A stretch of 64,000 nt of DNA from Bursaphelenchus xylophilus. Lineage: Eukaryota > Nematoda > Chromadorea > Rhabditida > Aphelenchoididae. Below the pieces are notes generated by a model. The model did no database searches. It was not told where the DNA came from and worked only from the letters and a program-made list of their open reading frames with translations. Shown here in pieces: positions 56,829-64,000 of the stretch (position 1 is its first letter; each line of letters opens with the position of its first letter). The position numbers and the translations under genes were made by a program. The stretch lies in NCBI GenBank assembly GCA_904066235.2, contig CAJFCV020000006.1, forward strand, positions 5,146,001-5,210,000, read 5' to 3'.

Positions 56829-58300
56829 ATGCTGACTTTGCTCGGAATGCGTCTGTTGCTGGTAACGTCTTGTATTTTGTTGGGGATCAATGGAAATCCA
56901 TTCACCAAATCTGAGGGAAGGAATGTAAATCCACAACAGTATGCTGTAATTATGGAGCATTTCCTCTCGGGCACCAAGAATGTTCGATGGGAGACTCGGC
57001 CAATGAGCACTTTAGATCAGAATGGTAGGGTGAATAGTATACATGAGACATTGCTTGAGATCAAGATCAGAGTTAAAAAATGTTGTATTTTTACTGTAGC
57101 GGTCTGTAACTTACAATCTTGTCTACATATATGTATACTTTGACTGAATTTCAGGAAAGCCAGTCAAAGGAATGGGCAATTCCGACTGCATGGATGTTAA
57201 TGGCCAGCTGAGGAAAGATGGTGAAGAATATGATAGACCCAGCAAAAAGTTCAAGTATGTCTGCAAGCAAGGCGAAGAGGAGGTCACTGGTAAGCGATCT
57301 ATGACATCAAGATAACTTTGAAACCATGCTTCAAACTTGTGTTGATCAATTACATTATCCATCTTCAGCTTGTATCGGATCTGAACGCTCGAACCATGCC
57401 CGTATTCCTGTTGGCTCCAACGTTGAGGTAAACGGATTCTGGCACAAATGCCAGAGTTTCGAGAATGGATCAGTTGTCTATACTCAGGGTAAGATATATT
57501 AACGATGCATTTGTCATCATGAATAAGCTAACTGACATTGCATACTGATAACGGTTGGGGATTTATTCTTTGCTGCCAAATACTATTGCTACCTTCAATT
57601 TAGAACCCTCCTGCAAAGACGGATCGGGCAAAGAAGTTCATGTTGGCGATGAAATCACTGTCGGTTATCTCCGTGTCTCCTGTGATGACGGTGGATACAA
57701 GACGGTTGGATGTGTGTTCCACGGAAAGGATGGTGAGGTTATCTTGAGAGAGGGAGACACCAAACAAGATGGCAAGTATACCCACCATTGTGAGAGTGTA
57801 AACGGAAATCTCGAATACTTTTCGACCGCCAGTGGCTGCACCAAAGTGGATAAGAATTTGAAGGAGGGCGAGACCTTCAGCGAGAATCATTTGCATTACA
57901 AATGCGAGAATGGACTGGCTCAGATCACTGGTGAGTATAAGAGATATCAAATAATAAGCTTTGGTCTACCAAACTTATGCTCCCCTTTGCAGGCTGTTAT
58001 GTTGATGATCACAAGGACCTGTCAATTGGTCAAGACTTCGAAGATAAGGGTGTTCTCCACCGCTGTTATCGTGTTGGCGGTGCAGTTGAGTACGAAGAGT
58101 ACCCTTGTCACGGAGACTCTTGTCATCCAAAGCCAGTTGACGGAGGTCCGAATGAAGTTCCCGCGTTAGGCCAAGGTCTCAAATCCCCGGGATTCGGGTC
58201 ATTCGCGGTTGTTCAGAGAGTTGGAGGTTCTGACAAGGTACAATCTCCGACCAGTTTGAAGTTTGACTTGGACAGAATTCTGATGAGATCCCAAGGATAA
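56829..58300 (+). CDS. Secreted multi-module protein, MIG-18-like
   Basis: Five exons (56829-57024, 57155-57289, 57369-57488, 57604-57930, 57993-58300) join in phase to 361 residues. A signal peptide (LLLVTSCILLGING) is followed by four or five short Cys-containing modules of similar plan: Cys, G-x-x-V/I-x-V/x-G, a hydrophobic-Cys pair, and a following x-x-G-C-V or G-C-Y. Examples are CKDGSGKEVHVGDEITVG, VSCDDGGYKTVGCVF and CTKVDKNLKEGETF. This resembles the fibronectin-I-like modules of nematode MIG-18-type secreted proteins, which act in the extracellular matrix during cell migration; the family call is by pattern only. Each module boundary coincides with a phase-1 intron, as expected for duplicated extracellular modules. 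Poly(A) signal AATAAA is at about 58376. Confidence 0.75.
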
Positions 58301-58814
58301 GGAAATGAAAACAATACTTATGAGATTGCAAACGCCATATACAATATTTGTGTTGGAAAAAATGTAATATAGATTAATAAAGCTCAAGATACCGAGTCAT
58401 AAAATCAAAAGTACTTCAACAGTTTGAAGAAAATAGAGGTCACGTAAAAATAGCAATATAACTACTCTTCCCTTGTCGACTTGCTAGCCAAAGCATGATC
58501 TAAACTACCCTCAAGAGCTTCCGTTTCCTTCTCCCAGCCGATTGCGCAACCCTCCGAACCATCGTAGCGGCAATAAACTTTACCTTTTCTTAATCAAATG
58601 AAGTTGTAAAAAAGAATTTAAATTCGTTTTTGTTTACGCCCTCCTCATTTGGAGTGCTCTCTATTCGCCAGATAAATTGAATACAGTTCTGTTGGAGCTG
58701 TTTAAGTGAGCGGGGGACTTCCATCAAGTAAATGCCGTTAATCAACCGCAAAAGGCGAGAAAAAAAGATTTTTCCTCAACCCAATTTTCATTTTCTCCCA
58801 AAGTAACGGGGAAA

Positions 58815-59950
58815 ATGAAAGGTCTTCTGGCTATTCTGATATTCCTGGTTGTGGTGGAGGAGTGTTTGGCAAGTCATAGACATCATCTGAAGAGACATCG
58901 GAGGAAAATCAATCCAAAAAGGAGGATTATGTAAGTGAAGCGTGATTACTCATTGCGCAATCTCCTAATTTCTCTTTTAATGCTGTTTTTTACTGTGGTA
59001 TGGCTGAGGGATAGTGGTGAGAGTCCGTTTATTCATGAGAGACACTTTATGAATACCTTTAAAGAGCAAAAACTCCGATATTACACTAGTCTAATATCAC
59101 AATTTTTTTTATCATGAACCCCGTCAAAAAACGTAAAGTATAATACTTTTTCATTTTTTCTTTTGTTTTTTTTTGTTCTTTTTTTTCTTCCAACTTTCGA
59201 ATGATACACCGAAAAATGGCAAAAAGAATGCACTTTTGGCCATGTTTTACAAACCCTACTACAATATTTGCGAAGTAGCGAAAAAATCTGTTTCAATTTG
59301 TCAAAGCCAAACTAATTTTTGGTTCTATTCACAATACAACAGGCCGCACATGACTACTCTAAATGTCTCTCTTTCAGTTGTGTAAATGGCCAAGAAGCCG
59401 AAGGAATCTGCACTTGTAACTATGGATTCGTCGGATTGCACTGTGAATACAAAATGTTCTGCAGTACCTACCAACGACACGACAATGGAAGCTGTTTAGG
59501 ATGTGATCCTCATTACGAGGGCCCTCACTGTGCAGATATTGTTTGCATTAATGGGGAGCGAGCGCCCCAAGCAGTGCAAACTTGTATTTGTAAGCAGCCC
59601 TACAAAGGGCAATATTGCGATGTTCTGGAGACCGAAGACGTCTATTATCTTTACAATTCAAAAGTAAGACTATTTAAAGAGCGGTGAGCTTATCCGTACT
59701 AACTTCAAAATTCTGTTTTTTACGACCACTTTTGTGTTACCTACCTAGTACAATATAAATTATACCATAATTCTTTCAGGTGTCCATAATTGGACCTCTC
59801 GGAGCTCTGCTGATCATCCCTATGATCGCAATTTACTATGGATGTGAGCATTATGCCCGGAAGCGGCAAGTGAAGAGGATCAAGAAGACCTGGGCAGATC
59901 AGACAACCTTGATTGTGGACGACAAAAGGATCAAAACCTTATTGTATTAG
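58815..59950 (+). CDS. EGF-like single-pass membrane protein
   Basis: Three exons (58815-58930, 59378-59663, 59780-59950) join in phase to 190 residues. Order: signal peptide (GLLAILIFLVVVEECLA), a very basic His/Arg/Lys stretch (SHRHHLKRHRRKINPKRR), then three Cys-rich EGF-like units (CVNGQEAEGICTCNYGF, CLGCDPHYEGPHC, CICKQPYKGQYC). One transmembrane helix follows (IIGPLGALLIIPMIAIYYGC), with a cytoplasmic tail starting RKRQVKRIKK. A short type-I receptor or ligand-like protein is a fair description. The basic stretch after the signal peptide could be a processing site. I do not recognise a named orthologue. Confidence 0.8.
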
Positions 59951-60406
59951 TAACGGAACAGTAAATACTTATTACCCTCTGATTACCAACTCACGTTTTT
60001 CTTATTCAAAAATACTTTTCATTAATTTTACCTACTACAATATCATCAAATTTTAATTTTTGATCACTTAGCCCTCATAAACAACACTAACCTTTAAAAG
60101 TGCTCCAAAAATATGGCCCGACTTTGGTTCGAACCTCAAACAATTAAGCGGTAGTGTTATTTATTTGAAATATTTGGAAAGTCAGTTCGCGCAGAGGCCA
60201 AACATTTGTGCAAATATAATCTCTGATATATACTCGGTGAAATCTATTTTGATTCTACGGTAAAAACCAAAACAAAAATGCTTGTAAATAAAGTTTTCTT
60301 TGTATAAGCTTACGAAATTACATGGTAAAAATAACAAATCAGATCTATATAAACCACCAGATGTTCTGATCTTCAGTTCAATGCAAATGGGATAGAACTT
60401 ACTAAA

Positions 60407-61411
60407 ATGAGAATTATAACTTTATTTGGACTGACTACGGTGACTTACGGTAAGTATTAGTGATACCTCACCCGACTAAATTACTATAATATATACGAAT
60501 ATCTTGCTCTAACATTTCTACCTTTAGTAGCTACTGCTTTTGGTCCCTACGAGATCAGCAACCCCAATGAGCGCGATGGATCCCGTGCTTCAGACCGTGA
60601 GCCACTTCAGGGACCCTTTTACAATGGAAGGAAGATTAGGCAGATCGGGCAGCCCGGCCAGATTAGACCCGGCCATCTGGAAAGAGAAGAACGACAGGCT
60701 CTTCCCGGCCCGGGACATCCAGCCAGAGAAGCAAGACAAATTGGAAAACCTGGTCAGCCAGGTCCCCTTGGACCAGGGCACATTGAAAGAGAGGAGCGAC
60801 AAGCTCCTCCAAGCCCAGGTCATAGAACCGCTAGACAAATTGGAGGACCACCGGGGACAGGCCATCTTGAAGAACCAAGAACAGAACGACAACCTCCCCT
60901 TAGACTCCCAGAGAATAGGTATTCTCGGCAGGTTGGTCAACCCGCTCCTCCACCGCAGATCGGACGGCCAGGCCAGCCCGGGCCTCCAGGGCCAGGTCAT
61001 CTTGAGGAATCAAGAACAGAACGACTAGCCCCATCCGGTGCACGGGAGACTGGACATCCGGGCAGAGAACCTCGTCAAATCGGACAGCCTGGACCTCCGG
61101 GACATCCGGCCCGGGCAGTTCGCCAACTCCTTCCTCCAATCCATCCACTACCAGCAGATGACAAAGCCCGAGAAGTTCGTCAGGCCCAGCCCATTCCCCC
61201 TCCTCCAACGGGTGAACAATCACGAGATGTTCGACAAGCTCCTCCTGCACCGCCAGGACAACCTCATAGAACGGCTAGACAAATCGGACAACCTGGCCCT
61301 CCTGGACCAGGCCATCTTGAAGAGCCAAGAACTGAACGACAAGTCCCTGCTATCACCCTCCACCGAATGGCTCGTCAAGTTGGTCTTCCCGGCCCCGTTC
61401 GTCCTTACTGA
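60407..61411 (+). CDS. Secreted Pro/Gly-rich precursor with 15 RxxR sites
   Basis: Two exons (60407-60449, 60528-61411) join in phase to 308 residues. Neither alone starts with an obvious long frame, and longer-looking ATG frames at 60540-61028 and 61038-61415 are out of frame. The N-terminus (MRIITLFGLTTVTYVATAFG) is a signal peptide. The rest is built of loose repeats of the type QIGQPGPPGPGHLEEPRTER. Every repeat ends in R-x-x-R: after residues 52, 70, 84, 105, 117, 135, 148, 180, 197, 213, 232, 250, 265, 285 and 297. Fourteen of the fifteen are followed by Gln. R-x-x-R is the furin-type convertase site and an N-terminal Gln can cyclise to pyroglutamate, so a multi-peptide precursor is likely; a collagen-like matrix protein is the alternative. 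No Cys occurs. The exon 2 acceptor is TTTAGTAG, a tandem NAGNAG site. Confidence 0.8.
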
Positions 61412-61542
61412 ATAGTTGATAATGGAAAAGTCGATAATCAAGGTCCAAATACATTCATCTAATATCAAATATGTATAACGCCCTAACGTATTGATCGTTT
61501 ACAGTAAACATCAGATTTTTTACTACTCCATGTACAAAATTC

Positions 61543-61560
61543 TTTATTTTACAAAATAAA
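61543..61560. terminator. Palindromic bidirectional poly(A) signal
   Basis: TTTATTTTACAAAATAAA reads AATAAA on both strands. It lies 130 bases past the stop of the plus-strand precursor gene and 41 bases past the stop of the minus-strand kinase gene, so it can serve both convergent transcripts. Confidence 0.65.
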
Positions 61561-61600
61561 TAGCTACTAATGCCATGTGTAATATAATTTATCTCCAAAA

Positions 61601-64000
61601 TCACTGACTATTTTTCAACTTCTTCCTCTTCTTGGATCCTGAGGCCTTTCTGACATTCAAGGCTGGACTAGTTCCAGTCTTCGTGTCGGCCTGAGGTCTC
61701 TTCGAAGTCTCCACAAGGGACAGATGCTTATCCCCCGAGACTGTTGGATCAGATGCAGACTGTTTGGTGACATTATCCGAGCTTTTGGTGAGTGCAGTTG
61801 CTGTCAAATTGTCCGGACTATTAGGATCTACAGTGGCAACATCAGTTCGAGTCTGGCTTCTGCTGCTTTTTTTGGGCCTTGGACGTGCAGAGCCAAAAAC
61901 CATTTTCTTTGACTCACTCCTACGCTTCTTTTGGACGACTTTTTTGCCAACTCCAGCTTAAAATGTCATGGATAATATGGGGAAATTCAAAAATCAAAAT
62001 GTCAAAAAAGGACAATCAAACATTTCTTTTATTTCCTTACATTTTCTTCCTTCATTTTCCTTTTTTCCCTTCTTTTCATTCGATTTTCTCTTCTTTGGAT
62101 TCGAATTTGAATCTCGAGGTAAACCTTGCGTCGTTTTCTTGCGTTCTTCGGGGGATGAAGTCGAATTGAGCACAGGGGTCTTCTTTTTCCTCTCCTGTTC
62201 TGACAGTTGCTCCTCCTGAAATAAAATAAATTCATTCCAACGTTACTAAAAACATCGTCAATCTACTACAACATAACCTACCTTGAGTTGTTTGGATGCC
62301 TGTATAGTCCTTCGTTTCATTTCGATGTTTTCTTTGAGTTTCTTCTTCTCTCTTCTCATTTCTCTTTCCACTTTCTTGGCCACTTTTGCCTTGAGTTCGT
62401 CCTCATTGAGTCCTTTTCGCTTTTCTTCGCTGAGCCTTCTCTCAATCTCCTTCAATTTCTCGATTCCATATTTCTTCGCGTATTCTGCCTTCAGCTTCTG
62501 TTCCAGTTCCTTTTCCTTGGCATCTTTGAGAGCCAAATTATTCGCTTCCAATCTCTAAATAAGCAAATTCACAAGGGAAGTACCACACTACTAGGACTCT
62601 CTGATTTTCTCCAAATTTTGCACACACTTTTGCCAATTTCGTGCGGAAAGGAATGTTACGATCAAACCACGATCTAAACCATTCAACTTACTCTGAGTTC
62701 GGTTTCCATTTCTCTGGCCAGATTCTGCTCCAACTCTGCCCTTTCTCTGGCCTCCTTCTCCTTTTGCTGGACCTTCAAATCCTCTCCAACAGAAGTGTAT
62801 CTATTGTATTTGTCAGCCCCTCCAAGTTCTCGTTGAAGTCTCTCAATAATTTCATTGATCTTGAAGACCAAAAAGTTGTAATCCGGCGGTACGAAACGAT
62901 TGGCAGTCATGAGATAGGCATTGATGGCGAAGAACTCCTTGGGACATCGTTTGAAGATCAGACGAGCTGGGCCGAACACCGATTTTAGGTAACGAATTCC
63001 CTAAAAAGCAAAAAAAGTTGACCGCTTCAGCCACTGCAAATGAATATTTGTTCAACTCCAAGAGCTGAACGTTCCAAAATTTCCCCTTTCGGCCACGAAA
63101 TCCGAGCCGAAACTTGAGCTAACCTCAAATTTGGGATATTAATCCAATGCACTCCACTCATTACGGTCTTTCATAAAAACTACCCTTTACTTTTCTGATG
63201 GGGAATGAAAATTTTTGGAGTCAATTCTCTTCTCTTCCGCGTTTTCCTCTTCCTTCTCTCTCCGAACGCCTTTTTTTCTCCACTCGCACTCCTCTTTCCT
63301 CTTCTCTCTCATTTTACGTTTTTTATCCATAAAAACACAAAAACAGAATACAGAAAAAGTGATAAAGGCGAGAGAGCGAAGCTGATCGAGAGACAAAACA
63401 AAGAAGAAAAATGGAAAAGTGCGATCAAAAAATGAATGTTTAAAATTTCCGGGAATATTGTAAAATCACCTTTGTAGTGTTCCTCTGAGTCCAGGGCAAT
63501 GGCTGATTGGGTTCTTTGGTGTCGTCATACAATTCCACAGCCACATACATCCATCCGATCAGATCATCCAACCAGCACTGTTCCCTTCCTTTGCAGGCAT
63601 GCCCTGAGGCCCATTCCGGAGTTCCACGGAAATAGACGGCACTTCTAGGGAGTCTGACCTCTCCAAAATATCCAGTAAACATTCGAACCATGCCCAGATC
63701 AAACAAGACCGCAAACGGTTGGGATTTGCTGAGGATCCCCATGTTGTCCGGCTTCAAATCCCGATGCAACAAACCCTGCCGATGCATGTCGTGGATGCCT
63801 TTGAGCATGTCCAAAAGGATGAAGCTGACGTGCAGATCCCTTTCCTTGCCCGAGAACTTCGAGATGTATTGCATAATGGGGATGGCGGCCTTCTCCAGGA
63901 CCATGAATTCCATCCCGTTTCCGTTGTGATCGGCCAACATTCCCTTGTCCAGGATGCGAACTACAGATGCATTGGGGTTCTGAAGACATGATAGCAGCAT
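61601..64000 (-). CDS. Casein kinase 1-family protein kinase (partial)
   Basis: The 3' part of a CK1-group Ser/Thr kinase gene; the N-lobe (glycine loop and VAIK lysine) lies beyond the right edge. Five exons in view (63470-64000, 62692-63000, 62282-62554, 62041-62215, 61601-61956) join in phase to 547 residues. Seen: catalytic HRDLKPDN at about 63743-63766, then LFDLGMVR (DLG in place of DFG), FRGTPEWAS, and WLDDLIGWMYVAVEL, as in CK1 and the expanded worm CK1 kinases. After the kinase domain comes a charged coiled-coil stretch (VQQKEKEARERAELEQNLAR through VEREMRREKKKLKENIEMKR), then a Lys/Arg/Ser-rich tail ending SGSKKRKKLKNSQ. The last acceptor is AAG rather than CAG or TAG. Such tails suggest nuclear or cytoskeletal binding, an inference only. 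Confidence 0.88.

Noticed and set aside
60540..61415. Long plus-strand frames 60540-61028 and 61038-61415, and minus-strand frames at 60590-61250
   Set aside because: Repeat-rich coding DNA keeps the other frames open. The spliced frame with signal peptide, regular R-x-x-R-Q repeats and a single terminal stop is far more coherent.
63187..63435. Lys/Glu-rich frames on both strands
   Set aside because: They lie in the CK1 gene intron 63001-63469 in purine/pyrimidine-rich low-complexity DNA. The flanking exons join in phase.

Overview
This window is nuclear DNA of a nematode, probably outside Caenorhabditis. Genes carry many GT-AG introns, the shortest about 38 bases. 3' splice sites end in TTTCAG, TTTTAG or TTGCAG. 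Several start codons sit a few bases behind an orphan acceptor, as expected for spliced-leader trans-splicing. The recognisable orthologues (KIF13/KLP-4, PI4-kinase beta, ESS-2, striatin, MFSD6-like, ZDHHC24-like, PFK) are animal genes, and the casein-kinase-1 relative is of a worm-expanded type. I could not name the species. No tRNA, rRNA or CRISPR array was found.

Layout. 1-3.2 kb: almost no coding signal, perhaps one minus-strand exon. 3.3-7.2 kb: beta-tubulin (+) and ess-2 (-), tail to tail. 8.3-12.8 kb: an SLC17-type transporter with a MITE in an intron, then a small four-helix membrane protein. 13.1-13.5 kb: a fragment of a small Cys-rich membrane protein (-). 13.5-21.3 kb: gene-poor. 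21.3-30.4 kb: klp-4 (+), whose last intron holds a 1.54-kb near-palindromic transposon. 31.0-37.1 kb: pifk-1 (-), with a decayed Tc1/mariner copy in an intron. 38.9-41.6 kb: MFSD6-like transporter (-). 44.0-47.0 kb: phosphofructokinase (-). 48.7-49.9 kb: DHHC palmitoyltransferase (-), divergent from cash-1/striatin (+, 50.8-53.5 kb). 54.5-56 kb: a short secreted peptide gene and a 162-bp tandem repeat. 56.8-61.4 kb: three consecutive secretory-pathway genes. 61.6-64 kb: the 3' part of a CK1-family kinase gene (-) cut by the window edge.

Most genes are housekeeping or neuronal-traffic genes with no shared pathway. The most unusual gene is at 60407-61411. Its spliced frame encodes a secreted 308-residue protein with fifteen R-x-x-R sites, fourteen followed at once by Gln, which looks like a furin-processed multi-peptide precursor. 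A second unexpected signal is a short element, CATGGATAATAT or its reverse complement, found 5-35 bases upstream of the 3' splice site in ten introns of seven genes. Gene models are hand-spliced; reading phases close across all exons of the main genes, but no transcript data were available.
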